A stretch of DNA of 39,261 nucleotides from an uncultured Clostridia bacterium (GTDB taxonomy: Bacteria; Bacillota; Clostridia; Christensenellales; CAG-138), in assembly GCA_946631895.1 (NCBI GenBank), contig CAMPAN010000008.1:1-39261 (forward strand), in the 5' to 3' direction. Below, piece by piece: positions 1 through 9,322 of this stretch. The notes under the pieces were generated by a model. The model was not told the origin of the DNA. It made no database searches and saw only the letters and a program-made list of their open reading frames with translations. The position numbers and the translations under genes are program-made. How positions within the stretch are numbered: position 1 is the first letter of the stretch; each line of letters starts with the position of its first letter.

Positions 1-1260
1 GCATGGGTCGTTGAAAACATGTATTTCAACGTCTTCATCTATCACATGTTCAAAGCATCGCCCGAACAGATCGCGCTGATGGTACAGGCAAGCGCCATCG
101 CCGCAACGCTGACGACGCTGTTCATCGGCGCGCTTTCCGACCGGCTCGGCAAACGCAAGGCGTTCATCACCATCGGCTATATCCTTTGGGGCGTTTCGAT
201 CCTGTGCTTCGCCTTTTTACGCGTCGACTGGATCCGCGCGCTGCTGCCCTCAGGGACGCAGGATGAGGCAGAGATCGCCGCAAAGGCCGCTTCGATCGGC
301 GTGACGCTCGTGATCGTGTTCGACTGCATCATGACCTTCTTCGGCTCGACCGCCAACGATGCCTGCTTCAATGCGTGGCTCACGGACAGCACGGATGAAA
401 CGAACCGCGGCAAGGCCGAAGGCCTGAACGCCATGATGCCGCTCGTCGCGATCCTCGTTGTGTTCGGCGGTACGATGTGGGCCAAACACGAAAACGCGCA
501 GCATTGGACTGTGATCTATCTGATCCTCGGCGGGATTGTGATCGTTGCCGGTATCCTCGGCTTTTTCCTGATCGACGAAAGCGCGAAGCCCGAAAAGCAG
601 ACCGAAGGCTATTTCGCCACGCTGTTTTACGGATTCCGGCCGCGCGTGATCCGCAACAACGCGAATCTGTATCTTTCTCTGCTCGGCTTCACGATTTTCG
701 GCATTTCGATCCAGGTCTTCATGCCGTATCTGATCCTCTACTATACCGTCACGCTCGGGCTCGACAACTACGTCCTGATCATGGCGCCGGCGATCCTGTT
801 GGCGGCCGTCGCGACCGCATTCTACGGGCGGCTCTATGACCGGATCGGCTACGGAAAATCGTTGATCCCGGCGCTGTGCGTGCTGCTGCTTGGCTATACG
901 ATCCTGTTCCTGTTCAAAAGCACGGCGCTTGTGTTTATCGGCTCGCTTCTGATGATGTGCGGATATCTTTGCGGCATGGCCGTTTTCGGCGCACGCATTC
1001 GCGACTGCACGCCCATGGGCATGGCGGGGCGCTTCCAGGGTCTCCGCATCATCGGCCAGGTGCTGATTCCCGGCGTGATTGGGCCGGAGATCGGCAAGCT
1101 CGTTCTGCGGAACGCGGAGGTATATATCAACGAGGACAAAACGCAATCGTTTATTCCGAACGCGAACATCTTTTTATGGGCGGGGATCGTGCTGTTGCCG
1201 ATTGCGATCGTGATCCTTTGCGAGCGGCTCCGCGCCCGAAAGGAAGCGCAGCATGCTTAA
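1..1260 (+). CDS. MFS transporter, 5' end outside window
   Basis: Twelve-helix-type secondary carrier of the major facilitator superfamily, acting in the cytoplasmic membrane. The frame is open to base 1 (first codons read AWVVEN before the first Met at 19), so the N-terminus is probably cut by the window edge. The family signature is the loop after an early helix, GALSDRLGKRK, the MFS motif A. Many hydrophobic segments follow, and the basic C-terminus ends RLRARKEAQHA. The stop overlaps the start of the downstream GH2 glycosidase by 8 bases, so the two are translationally coupled. That pairing suggests a glycoside or oligosaccharide substrate, but this is inferred from the neighbour only. 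The family call is firm; the substrate is unknown. Confidence 0.88.
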   Translation, partial: AWVVENMYFNVFIYHMFKASPEQIALMVQASAIAATLTTLFIGALSDRLGKRKAFITIGYILWGVSILCFAFLRVDWIRALLPSGTQDEAEIAAKAASIGVTLVIVFDCIMTFFGSTANDACFNAWLTDSTDETNRGKAEGLNAMMPLVAILVVFGGTMWAKHENAQHWTVIYLILGGIVIVAGILGFFLIDESAKPEKQTEGYFATLFYGFRPRVIRNNANLYLSLLGFTIFGISIQVFMPYLILYYTVTLGLDNYVLIMAPAILLAAVATAFYGRLYDRIGYGKSLIPALCVLLLGYTILFLFKSTALVFIGSLLMMCGYLCGMAVFGARIRDCTPMGMAGRFQGLRIIGQVLIPGVIGPEIGKLVLRNAEVYINEDKTQSFIPNANIFLWAGIVLLPIAIVILCERLRARKEAQHA

Positions 1261-2899
1261 CGCCTATCCGCGTCCGCAGATGCGGCGCCTTAGCTTTATA
1301 AACCTCAACGGGACGTGGGATTTCGCCGTTACCGACGGCGGACTTCCTGCGTCCTTTTCCGAAACGATCAACGTCCCCTATCCGCCGGAATCTCCGCTTT
1401 CGGGAATCGGACGCCGGATCGGTTCAGGGGAAACAATGCGATACAGACGGTTGTTCGACTGCCCGAAACATGAGAAACAGGAGCGCGTGATCCTTCATTT
1501 CGGCGCAGTCGATCAGATTGCAGAAGTTTTTCTGAACGGCACGCTTCTCGGACGGCACGCAGGCGGATATCTTCCGTTTTCGTTTGATATTTCAGATTTT
1601 CTGTCAGAGAAAAACGAGCTGATTGTAAACGCGACCGATACGATCGACCATGCGTATCCGTGGGGAAAGCAAAAAGCGAAAAACGGAGGTATGTGGTACA
1701 CGCCGTTTTCCGGAATCTGGCAAACGGTCTGGATGGAAGTCGTTCCGTCTGATTACGTAACCGGTTTGAAGATCGTACCGATGCTTGAATCCGTAACCGT
1801 TTCCGTGGAAACCAATCATCCGTTTTCCAACGCTTCTCTTGAAATCATAACGCCTGGTGGTCCGATCCGCGTTGAAATGCCGGAACCGACCGTTACGGTA
1901 CGGATTGACGATCCGCTTCTGTGGACGCCTGAAACGCCGTATTTATACCGTTATGTCTTACGGTACGGCAATGACACGATACAATCTTATTTTGCCTTGA
2001 GAACGGTCTCAGAGGGTGAAATCAACGGAGTCCCCCGTCTCCTTCTGAATGGCAAGCCGTATTTCTTCCACGGACTGTTGGATCAGGGCTACTGGCCGGA
2101 TGGATTATGTCTGCCTCCTGACGATACAGGATATGAACGAGATATCCTGACGGCAAAGGAGAACGGCTTCAATATGCTCCGGAAGCATATCCGGATTGAA
2201 CCGCTGCCGTTTTACGAGGCGTGCGATCGCCTCGGCATGTTGGTCCTGCAGGATTTTGTCAACAACGGAGACTATCGGTTCTGTCATGATACCGTACTGC
2301 CGACGATCGGATTCAAACGACTTTGTGATCGCATGACCAACAGAGACGAACGCACGAGACGGATCTTTACGGAGACGGCAAAGGAAACAATCCGGCATCT
2401 GTTCAATACGCCGTGTATCGCCGGATGGACAGTCTTTAACGAGGGCTGGGGGCAATTCTGTGCAGATGAACAGTATCGTGTGCTGAAGCCGCTTGATCCG
2501 ACACGGTTCTTTGACACAACCTCCGGATGGTTTCGCAGAAAAGAAAGCGATGTGCAGAGCGAGCATGTGTATTTCAGACAATTCAAGCCGAAATTCGGCA
2601 GGAAGCCCTGTCTGCTTTCCGAATTCGGCGGATACGTTTGTACGGATGATTCCGGAAAGAAATACGGATACCGGTTCTTTCGGGATCTGCAAACGTATCG
2701 GAAAGCGCTTTCGGATCTGTATACAAATCAGATCCTCCCTGCTATTCCGAAAGGACTTTGCGGTGCAGTTTATACGCAGCTGAGCGACGTCGAAGCGGAG
2801 AAAAACGGTATCATGAGCTATGATCGGACGACGGTAAAAACCGATCCGGTGCGTATGCGGGAGATCGCAGTTCTGCTGTCGGATGAAATCCGGAAATAA
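1253..2899 (+). CDS. Glycoside hydrolase family 2 protein (beta-galactosidase/beta-glucuronidase type)
   Basis: A 548-residue retaining glycosidase. The domain order is that of GH2: a jelly-roll sugar-binding domain (about 10-165), an Ig-like domain (about 168-255) and a TIM barrel (about 260-548). The acid/base motif is TVFNEGWG with N396-E397, and the nucleophile is probably E457 in LLSEFGG. No signal peptide is present, so it should act in the cytoplasm on an imported glycoside. The start at 1253 overlaps the transporter stop and has AAGGAAG upstream. At 548 residues it is nearer beta-glucuronidase size than the 1000-residue LacZ type. The exact sugar specificity cannot be read from the sequence. 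A strong terminator follows. Confidence 0.92.
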   Translation: MLNAYPRPQMRRLSFINLNGTWDFAVTDGGLPASFSETINVPYPPESPLSGIGRRIGSGETMRYRRLFDCPKHEKQERVILHFGAVDQIAEVFLNGTLLGRHAGGYLPFSFDISDFLSEKNELIVNATDTIDHAYPWGKQKAKNGGMWYTPFSGIWQTVWMEVVPSDYVTGLKIVPMLESVTVSVETNHPFSNASLEIITPGGPIRVEMPEPTVTVRIDDPLLWTPETPYLYRYVLRYGNDTIQSYFALRTVSEGEINGVPRLLLNGKPYFFHGLLDQGYWPDGLCLPPDDTGYERDILTAKENGFNMLRKHIRIEPLPFYEACDRLGMLVLQDFVNNGDYRFCHDTVLPTIGFKRLCDRMTNRDERTRRIFTETAKETIRHLFNTPCIAGWTVFNEGWGQFCADEQYRVLKPLDPTRFFDTTSGWFRRKESDVQSEHVYFRQFKPKFGRKPCLLSEFGGYVCTDDSGKKYGYRFFRDLQTYRKALSDLYTNQILPAIPKGLCGAVYTQLSDVEAEKNGIMSYDRTTVKTDPVRMREIAVLLSDEIRK

Positions 2900-2907
2900 G
2901 AAACGAA

Positions 2908-2938
2908 AAAGGATCGCACGTAAATCATGCGATCCTTT
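2908..2938. terminator. Bidirectional intrinsic terminator between GH2 gene and HU gene
   Basis: A perfect 11-bp stem (AAAGGATCGCA at 2908-2918 with its complement at 2928-2938) and a 9-base loop. Read on the minus strand the stem is followed by TTTTTCGTTTC, a good U-tract for HU. Read on the plus strand it ends the GH2 transcript with a weaker tail. Confidence 0.85.
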
Positions 2939-2956
2939 ATGATTATGAAAAGCGAA

Positions 2957-3229
2957 TTAGTTGAGAGCGTCCTTCAGAGCCTTGCCGGGCTTGAAAGCTG
3001 CAGCCTTGGTTGCTGCGATTTCGATCTCGGAACCGGTTGCCGGATTGTGGCCCTTGCGTGCCGGACGATTCTTTGCTTCAAATGCACCGAAACCGACGAC
3101 GGAAACCTTTTCATCCGCCTTGAGAGCTTCAACGATGGTATTGAAAACTGCGTTGACGGCCTTTTCTGCATCCTTCTTGGACAGCTCGCTCTTCTCTGCA
3201 ACTGCCGCGATAAGTTCAGTCTTGTTCAT
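2957..3229 (-). CDS. hup: HU family DNA-binding protein
   Basis: A 90-residue histone-like nucleoid protein that binds and bends DNA as a dimer. The N-terminal [20 protein letters not shown] helical region, the beta-arm core [19 protein letters not shown] and the C-terminal [13 protein letters not shown] match full-length HU. The start at 3229 is chosen over an upstream in-frame codon because GGAGGAATAATC lies just before it and the family begins MNK. A strong promoter lies upstream and a bidirectional terminator downstream, so it can be expressed as its own unit although it follows the mazG gene in the same direction. HU next to MazG and a SpoVB-like protein is a common clostridial arrangement. 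Confidence 0.97.
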   Translation of the reverse strand: MNKTELIAAVAEKSELSKKDAEKAVNAVFNTIVEALKADEKVSVVGFGAFEAKNRPARKGHNPATGSEIEIAATKAAAFKPGKALKDALN

Positions 3230-3289
3230 GATTATTCCTCCATAAATGATTTTTAAAAGTAATGTGTGCCCTTTTGACGAGCATTGCAT

Positions 3290-3318
3290 ATTGTACCAAG
3301 CAAAAACGCGTTCGTCAA
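3290..3318 (-). promoter_or_regulatory. Sigma-A type promoter of the HU gene
   Basis: On the minus strand, -35 TTGACG (3318-3313), a 17-base spacer and -10 TACAAT (3295-3290). The untranslated leader to the ATG at 3229 would be about 55 bases. Confidence 0.8.
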
Positions 3319-3345
3319 GTCCTAAAATGCATTTTTCAAAGATAT

Positions 3346-4755
3346 TCAGGCATTTTTTGCTCTTTCCCAGTACTGATCCTGTATATAAAGCGACAGTTTT
3401 GAAAGATCAAGTCCGTCGGCTCTTGCAAGCTGCTCCATTTTGCCGAAACGCTCGATGAATTTATCGGTAGCATCGTGCAGCAGCTGTTCGGGATCGAGAC
3501 CCAAAAGACGGATCACATTGACTGCGGCAAAGAGAACGTCGCCGGCTTCTTCGGAAAGATTGCCGTTTCCGTGCATCGCTTCTTTCATTTCTTCCAGTTC
3601 TTCATAGACCTTCGGGAGCGCTTCTTCCGCACTGCTCCAGTCAAAGCCCACTTTGGACGCGCGCTTCTGGACTTTCGCGCTTCGCATCAGCGCCGGAAAG
3701 CGCTTCGGAACAGCACACAGAACTTCCTTTTGCGTCTTCTGATTTTTCTCTTTCTGTTTCAGCTCGTCCCAGCGTTTTAAAACATCTGCGCTGCTTTCCG
3801 CCTTTTCGGAGCCGAAGACGTGCGGATGACGGTAGACCATCTTTTTTACGATGCCGTCGGCAACGTCATTTTCATTAAACCGTCCCTGTTCGTCCGCGAT
3901 GACCGAATGAAACACAACGTCCATCAGAACGTCTCCGAGCTCTTCAACGATGTGGGCATCGTTCTGCTCGTCGATCGCGTCGTTCAGCTCATAGCACTCT
4001 TCAATGAGATCGCCTTTCAGACTTTCATGTGTCTGTTCCCGGTCCCAGGGACAGCCGCCCGGCGCGCGGAGACGATGCATGACGGAAACAAGATCGTAAT
4101 AACCGTATCGCGTACGGTCTTCAAACGACGCGGGTTTTACATACAACACCGATCCGGCAAACAGCGTGCGTCTGCGATCGAGCTCCGAAAGCGGAAACGT
4201 CCGGTATGAATAATGACCGTCCTCCTGCATCGTGGCAAGCGTGACCGGCCATTCGTCCGGATAGATCTCAGACAGAACGAGTTTCACCTCGCCGGCAATA
4301 ATAGGGTTGTCCAGTTCCTGAATACAAAGCGGAACACCCGGATCAATCCGCTTCGGCAACGTTCGCGCCGTAAAGGTCTGAACGTCCTGAAGCTCCGGAA
4401 AGGCTGCCTTTGCATAGGAAATACCCGGAAGCACCTGTACGCGGAAACCGTTCTTTTTTGCGGCGTTTTCGATCGCCGGAAGCTGCGCAAAGCATCCGTC
4501 TCCCATAACGGCGTACACACAGTCGCCGCCGGAAACGAGACGCTGTGCAACAGCATTGTTCAATGCATCGAAGTCTTCGGCGGTCTCATACAGATCATCC
4601 ATGGAAACGTAATGCAGCCCGGCGTCCTTTACCGGCTTTGCTGACGGGTGTTCCGAGGTTTGCAGATAGAGCGTATCTGCATGCAAAACAGCTTTCCATG
4701 CTTCCATCGTCAATGCTTGCGGAGTGGAAAGCGGTGCGATCGTAACGGTTTTCAT
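3346..4755 (-). CDS. mazG: YabN-type protein: tetrapyrrole-methylase-like domain plus MazG nucleotide pyrophosphohydrolase
   Basis: A 469-residue fusion. The C-terminal half carries MazG, which hydrolyses NTPs to NMP and pyrophosphate and is thought to clean up abnormal nucleotides. Its signature is [14 protein letters not shown] (233-246), followed by the metal-binding E252-E253-x-x-E256 and E271-E272-x-x-D275. A second MazG-like helical repeat near 390-430 contains [11 protein letters not shown]. The N-terminal part (1-220) resembles the SAM-dependent tetrapyrrole methylase fold of Bacillus YabN but lacks the glycine-rich SAM loop: VGLGPGD is replaced by IAPLSTP. Start 4755 has AAGGAGATAAT upstream. 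It is separated by one base from the stop of the SpoVB-like gene and is probably cotranscribed with it. Confidence 0.92.
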   Translation of the reverse strand: MKTVTIAPLSTPQALTMEAWKAVLHADTLYLQTSEHPSAKPVKDAGLHYVSMDDLYETAEDFDALNNAVAQRLVSGGDCVYAVMGDGCFAQLPAIENAAKKNGFRVQVLPGISYAKAAFPELQDVQTFTARTLPKRIDPGVPLCIQELDNPIIAGEVKLVLSEIYPDEWPVTLATMQEDGHYSYRTFPLSELDRRRTLFAGSVLYVKPASFEDRTRYGYYDLVSVMHRLRAPGGCPWDREQTHESLKGDLIEECYELNDAIDEQNDAHIVEELGDVLMDVVFHSVIADEQGRFNENDVADGIVKKMVYRHPHVFGSEKAESSADVLKRWDELKQKEKNQKTQKEVLCAVPKRFPALMRSAKVQKRASKVGFDWSSAEEALPKVYEELEEMKEAMHGNGNLSEEAGDVLFAAVNVIRLLGLDPEQLLHDATDKFIERFGKMEQLARADGLDLSKLSLYIQDQYWERAKNA

Positions 4756-4756
4756 A

Positions 4757-6385
4757 TTATCTCCTTGCAAAGCGGGCGAGCTTCCTGCCGCCCGGAATAT
4801 AGGTCAGTTCTTCTTTTGTAAACATACCGAAGAGCAGCATCAGGAACATGTATACTGCAAATGCAGCGATGATCGCTAGGATCGTTGCCAGACGTGACAT
4901 CCAGTTTCCCTGAAAAATACCGATCCCGGAAAGCAGCTTCTGAACACCCCATGCCGCTGCGCCCATCAACGCAGATGCAATCGCCGGTTTCAGGAACGTA
5001 TCGAGTACGTTGAGCTTCGCTTTTGTGACTTTCAGGAGAGCAACGGTATCAAGGATTCCGGCAACGCCGAAACATGCAAGATTCGAAAAAACGGCGCCGA
5101 GAATGTTGATTTCCTTCATCGGAATAAAGATAAAATTAACGGCGACTTTTGTGACGCCTCCGATCAGAAGGAACCACATCGGCAAACGATGCTTGCCTGC
5201 GCCCTGCAATGCCCCGGTGGCGGTCTGTACAAGCGAAATAAACACAACGGTATATGCGGCAACATTCATCAGACGAACTGCAATAGTGAACGCCTCAGGC
5301 GTCACACGCGAATACAGCAGCTTAATGATCGGACCGGCAAGCACGGACAATCCCACCGCACAGGGAAGACCGATCGCCATCGAAATTTTCAGGCTCAAAA
5401 GGGAAAGCTTCTGCATGCCTTCGCGATCGTCACGTGCACGCGCCGCTGAAATCGCGGGAACGATTGACATGGCGATGCCGACGGTCAGCGTTGCCGGGAG
5501 ATTGATGATCGAACGGACATATGTACAGAGCGACGTATAGTTCAGCCTTGCATATTCCTCGGAAAATCCTATGCTTTCCAGAAGGCGTTTGATCATTGCG
5601 GAATCTAAAAGGTTCGCAATCGGCAGAATCGAAGCACCGAGGGTGATCGGGATCGCAATCGCAAGCATCGGTGTGATCACGCGCTCATGCGGATTCGGAT
5701 CCTGAATGAGCGCCGGATATTGACCGCGTGTATGCCGATAAAAGATCATCATAACACCGAGTGCGAGAATTTCGGAGATCGTCACACCGAACAGTAATCC
5801 TGCAGCACCCGCAGCATAAGCGAATTCCGTGCCCGCGTATTTATGGAACAGAATACGCGCTATCAACAGACCGAAGATAAACTTAAAGACCTGTTCCGCA
5901 AACTGTGAAATGCTCGTTCCAGTCATGCGCTGCAAGCCCTGCAGATATCCGCGATAGGCACAGATCAGCGAAACAAACAGAAGCGCCGGTGCAAGTGCCA
6001 TCATGGAATACTTCGTGCCTTCCCCGCCGCCCAGAACCGTCGAGCCGATCCATTCTGCACCGAAGAACATCAGCGCCGACGTGATTGCGCCGATCAACAG
6101 CAGCAAAAGGAGCGAGCGGCGGAATACGCGTCTTGCGCCGTCGTGATTACCGATTGCCGCACGTTCCGCGACCATGCGCGAGATCGCCGTCGGAATGCCC
6201 GAGCTGGAGATGATCAGCAGCCAGGAATAGGTCGGATAGACGAGTTCATAATAGAACATGCCTTCCTCTCCGACGATACGGACGGCAAATATACGGAAAA
6301 AAACGCCGATCAGCTTACAGATCAATCCTGCTGCGGCAAGAATGGCGGCGCCTTTGACAAATGAGGTTTTCTTCGTGGATTCCAT
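4757..6385 (-). CDS. SpoVB/MurJ-like polysaccharide flippase (MOP/PST superfamily)
   Basis: A 542-residue integral membrane protein of the MVF/PST family, which flips lipid-linked sugar precursors; SpoVB is needed for spore cortex. About 14 hydrophobic helices are visible from residue 10 to 535. The opening MESTKKTSFVKGAAILAAAG, and GALQGAGKHRLPMWFLLIGG farther on, are typical of clostridial SpoVB-like proteins. The start at 6385 fits the family N-terminus. No Shine-Dalgarno sequence precedes it; a strong promoter ends only 6 bases before the ATG. A TTG at 6427 would add 14 residues but also has no ribosome site and overlaps the neighbour's stop. Whether this paralogue acts in sporulation or in vegetative wall synthesis is not clear. 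Confidence 0.88.
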   Translation of the reverse strand: MESTKKTSFVKGAAILAAAGLICKLIGVFFRIFAVRIVGEEGMFYYELVYPTYSWLLIISSSGIPTAISRMVAERAAIGNHDGARRVFRRSLLLLLLIGAITSALMFFGAEWIGSTVLGGGEGTKYSMMALAPALLFVSLICAYRGYLQGLQRMTGTSISQFAEQVFKFIFGLLIARILFHKYAGTEFAYAAGAAGLLFGVTISEILALGVMMIFYRHTRGQYPALIQDPNPHERVITPMLAIAIPITLGASILPIANLLDSAMIKRLLESIGFSEEYARLNYTSLCTYVRSIINLPATLTVGIAMSIVPAISAARARDDREGMQKLSLLSLKISMAIGLPCAVGLSVLAGPIIKLLYSRVTPEAFTIAVRLMNVAAYTVVFISLVQTATGALQGAGKHRLPMWFLLIGGVTKVAVNFIFIPMKEINILGAVFSNLACFGVAGILDTVALLKVTKAKLNVLDTFLKPAIASALMGAAAWGVQKLLSGIGIFQGNWMSRLATILAIIAAFAVYMFLMLLFGMFTKEELTYIPGGRKLARFARR

Positions 6386-6391
6386 GCGCTC

Positions 6392-6420
6392 AGTATAGCA
6401 GATAATACACTGTTTTTCAA
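6392..6420 (-). promoter_or_regulatory. Promoter giving a probably leaderless SpoVB-like mRNA
   Basis: On the minus strand, -35 TTGAAA (6420-6415), an exact 17-base spacer (6414-6398) and -10 TATACT (6397-6392), then GAGCGC and the ATG at 6385. Transcription normally begins about 7 bases after the -10 box, which is the A of the ATG. The -35 box lies just outside the stop of the upstream M14 peptidase gene. Confidence 0.65.
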
Positions 6421-6423
6421 GTA

Positions 6424-7692
6424 TCAACCGAGCAGCGCGTTTGTGAAGATTCCTTCGTTTTCCGCATACAGCGACATAAGATCGTCAATCGGCAGAGGGT
6501 TTTCTCCCCTGCCTGCTTCGATCGTAAACGCTTCAATGCCGAACGCATCGATCGCCCAGTCCTTATATCCCGCAAAGCTGCTGTTATACGGTACGTTTCC
6601 GACAGTATAGCCGGAAACTGCGGCAAACCGTTCGGCAAGCGCTTTTGATCCGTACGGAGCACGTCCCTGATATGAATAATAGATCTCGCTGCCCTGTGTG
6701 TGATACGCGAGTACACGGTCAAAACGTTCCTGTCTTGTCAACTCCGCCATAGCACGGTTTTCCGGTGTTTCGAGCGGCACGGTTCCCGTATAATCCCGCG
6801 GTCCCGGTCGCGTAAAACCCTGTGCAAACTTGATCGCACGCGCATTCTCCCATCCTGTCGGATAACCGAGATTGAGATCTATGCCCCGTATATTCGCTTT
6901 CCATCCGTCCGGAAAAGGAATCGCCGGATAAAACGCAGACAGCGCCTTTGCGCTTTCGTAATAGCTGTCGCCATCCGTAAACGCGCCGTTTACAAGATCG
7001 ACTCCGTCGGGATTGACCAGCGGTATGAGCGTCAGCGTCGATGATTCGTACAGTTTCTGTGCCGAAACGTTTCCGATCGTACCGCTTTCGGAGAGTGCTT
7101 TCGCATAGCGTTCAAGAAACAGCAGCACAAGCGGCGTCGTGATCCACTCGTTTGCGTGATGCGCAGCATTGACGCCTATGCGTAAAGGTCCCGCGCCGAT
7201 GCGTATCGCTTCGATTCTCCTTCCGATAACGCTTCTGCCGATCGGATATTTCACAAGAAACGGATAGCGAAGCGTCAAGCCTTCCAGTACACAGGCGGTT
7301 AGGAAAGAAGAATACGGCAAGTCCGTGAATACAATATCAAAGTTCAACGGAACGATGATCTGCTCTCCTTCCGAAAACGTCGCTGCAGGATTCGCGATAC
7401 GAATCGACTGGACGGACGTACGAAATCGTTCTGCGATCGAATCGACTGTTTCACCGGTTCGCACGGTTATAAAAGTCGAACCGCACAGGTACTGCCAGAG
7501 CGCTGCTCGCGTCAGATGACCGACAATCCCATCCGCGCGCAGACCAAACCGGTCCTGAAACCGGATAAGCGCACGTTCCGTTCTTCTGCCGAAAATACCG
7601 TCGACGTTCCCAGCGTCCTCTCCCGCGCGCAAAAGCGCGGTCTGCAAATACTTTACGAATATTCCCTTGTCTCCGAATCGCAGCGTCTGCAT
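6424..7692 (-). CDS. PG-binding/LysM/M14 zinc carboxypeptidase (gamma-D-glutamyl-diamino acid endopeptidase type)
   Basis: A 422-residue peptidoglycan peptide hydrolase. The order is a PG_binding_1 domain (about 6-66, GDKGIFVKYLQ to ADGIVGHLTRAALW), a LysM motif (about 74-116) and an M14 peptidase domain (about 120-415). Zinc ligands are H179 and E182 in HHANEW and H331 in AYHTQG; the catalytic glutamate is E392 in TIEAGRG. This layout matches endopeptidase I of Lysinibacillus sphaericus, which cuts the gamma-D-Glu-diamino acid bond and is linked to sporulation or wall recycling. Start 7692 is favoured because GGAGG lies 8 bases upstream; an ATG at 7698 is too close to it. No signal peptide is seen, as in the characterised cytoplasmic or spore-associated homologue. 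Confidence 0.9.
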   Translation of the reverse strand: MQTLRFGDKGIFVKYLQTALLRAGEDAGNVDGIFGRRTERALIRFQDRFGLRADGIVGHLTRAALWQYLCGSTFITVRTGETVDSIAERFRTSVQSIRIANPAATFSEGEQIIVPLNFDIVFTDLPYSSFLTACVLEGLTLRYPFLVKYPIGRSVIGRRIEAIRIGAGPLRIGVNAAHHANEWITTPLVLLFLERYAKALSESGTIGNVSAQKLYESSTLTLIPLVNPDGVDLVNGAFTDGDSYYESAKALSAFYPAIPFPDGWKANIRGIDLNLGYPTGWENARAIKFAQGFTRPGPRDYTGTVPLETPENRAMAELTRQERFDRVLAYHTQGSEIYYSYQGRAPYGSKALAERFAAVSGYTVGNVPYNSSFAGYKDWAIDAFGIEAFTIEAGRGENPLPIDDLMSLYAENEGIFTNALLG

Positions 7693-7745
7693 ATCCATCC
7701 CCTCCGTTTTTGCCATTCTATGCGGATGTTCGGCAAATGAGACGC

Positions 7746-7775
7746 AAAAAAGCCCGCTCATATGCGAGCGGGCTT
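7746..7775 (-). terminator. Intrinsic terminator of the pyrR-uracil permease operon
   Basis: A 10-bp GC-rich stem (AAGCCCGCTC at 7750-7759 with its complement at 7766-7775) and a 6-base loop. On the minus strand it runs into TTTTTT. It lies 14 bases after the permease stop and separates this operon from the M14 gene. Confidence 0.88.
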
Positions 7776-7788
7776 GGTTCAATGCGAC

Positions 7789-9282
7789 TTATTTCTGTTC
7801 CTTTTTCTTCTTCATGCCGCCGAGGATCAGGTTCGTAAGGATGCCGAGGATCAGCGCGCATGCGACCGTGGTAAGATTGACCTTGCCGAAGCTTACGGTC
7901 AGTCCGCCGACACCTGCGATCAGGATAACGGAAACCACGAACAGATTGCGGTTGTCGTTCAGGTCGACTTTCTGAATCATCTTGAGACCGGAGACTGCGA
8001 TGAATCCGTACAGCGCCATGCAGACGCCGCCCATGACGCAGCTCGGGATTGAAGCGAGGAACGCGGCAAACGGTCCGATGAAGCTGATCAGGATCGCAAG
8101 GATCGAGGTGCAGAGGATCGTAACGACGGAAGCGTTGCCGGAGATCGCGACGCAGCCGATGGACTCGCCGTAGGTGGTGTTCGGGCAGCCGCCGAAGATC
8201 GCACCTGCAAAGGAGCCGATACCGTCGCCGAGAAGCGTGCGGTGCAGACCCGGGTTTTCGGTCAGGTCGACGCCGACAATCGAGGATAGATTCTTATGGT
8301 CCGCGATGTGCTCCGCAAAGACAACGAACGCAACCGGTACGTATGCGACAAGGATCGTTACGAAGTATGCGGCGTTCATTTCACCGAAGCCCTTGATCGC
8401 AGTGAGAAACGTGAATTCCGGATACCACTGCATCGTCTTGAATCCGGAGAAGTTGATGATCTGCAGCGCAGTGTTGCCGGTTGCATTGCCGATCAGCGTG
8501 AACACCGCAGCAACTGCATAGCCCGCCAGAATGCCCATGATGAACGGAATCATCTTCAGCATCTTCTTGCCGTAAACTGAGCAGAGCATGGTAACCGCAA
8601 GCGTGATGAGACCGACGACGAGGCAGAGATACTTGTTTGCAGCCTGTACGTTGTTGATGCTGACGGTTTCGACGACCGCGTGGGTTTCATCCACATCGGC
8701 AATGATGTTTTTACGTACGCCGTTTTCTTCATCGACGAAGTTCACAAACTGTGCGCGATCTTCTTCGGTGGCGACTTCTTCGACCGTCACTTCGACGGAC
8801 TCAACGGGAATACTAACATTGCCCTTGGTGAGGTCTCCAATCGCGTTGCCCGCGAGCGAAAGACCGATGATCGCAACGATCGGTCCGATGACGATCGCCG
8901 GCATCAGCTTGTTTATCCACTTAACGCCCGCGATCTTGACTGCGATCGCAATGACTACATAGACGAGACCGGCAAACAGTGCACCGATGATCAGACCGAG
9001 ATAGCCGAGCTGCATGGAAACGCTGCCGGCGAATGCAGCAGCCATGGATCCGAGGAATGCGAAAGAGCTTCCGAGGAAGACCGGGCTTCTGAACTTCGTG
9101 AAGAGCAGATAAACAAACGTGCCGACACCTGCGCCGAACAGCGCCGCAGTGGTGCTCATGCCGTGACCGACGATCGCCGGGACCGCGATGGTCGCCGCCA
9201 TGATCGCAAGCAGCTGCTGCAAAGCGAAAAGCAGCGTCTGACCGAACTTGGGTTTGTCCTTAATGTTGTAGACCAGATTCAT
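7789..9282 (-). CDS. uraA: Uracil-xanthine permease (NCS2 family)
   Basis: A 497-residue nucleobase:proton symporter of the cytoplasmic membrane. Family motifs are FAEHIADHKNLSSIVG and the substrate-site region NTTYGESIG, with glutamates at the positions used for uracil and proton binding in E. coli UraA. Helices fill the protein except for a hydrophilic, acidic stretch at about 152-214, which makes it some 65 residues longer than UraA. It ends in a lysine-rich tail. It starts at 9282 behind GGGAGGTACATT and follows pyrR after 68 bases, so the pair should be controlled together by the pyr attenuator and bring in uracil for salvage. Confidence 0.93.
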   Translation of the reverse strand: MNLVYNIKDKPKFGQTLLFALQQLLAIMAATIAVPAIVGHGMSTTAALFGAGVGTFVYLLFTKFRSPVFLGSSFAFLGSMAAAFAGSVSMQLGYLGLIIGALFAGLVYVVIAIAVKIAGVKWINKLMPAIVIGPIVAIIGLSLAGNAIGDLTKGNVSIPVESVEVTVEEVATEEDRAQFVNFVDEENGVRKNIIADVDETHAVVETVSINNVQAANKYLCLVVGLITLAVTMLCSVYGKKMLKMIPFIMGILAGYAVAAVFTLIGNATGNTALQIINFSGFKTMQWYPEFTFLTAIKGFGEMNAAYFVTILVAYVPVAFVVFAEHIADHKNLSSIVGVDLTENPGLHRTLLGDGIGSFAGAIFGGCPNTTYGESIGCVAISGNASVVTILCTSILAILISFIGPFAAFLASIPSCVMGGVCMALYGFIAVSGLKMIQKVDLNDNRNLFVVSVILIAGVGGLTVSFGKVNLTTVACALILGILTNLILGGMKKKKEQK

Positions 9283-9322
9283 AATGTACCTCCCTGTGTC
9301 CTTTTATTATGATGTGTCTATT

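Noticed and set aside
6386-6427. A TTG start at 6427 for the SpoVB-like gene
   Set aside because: The added residues are not family-like, no ribosome site precedes the TTG, and the promoter would lie inside the coding sequence.
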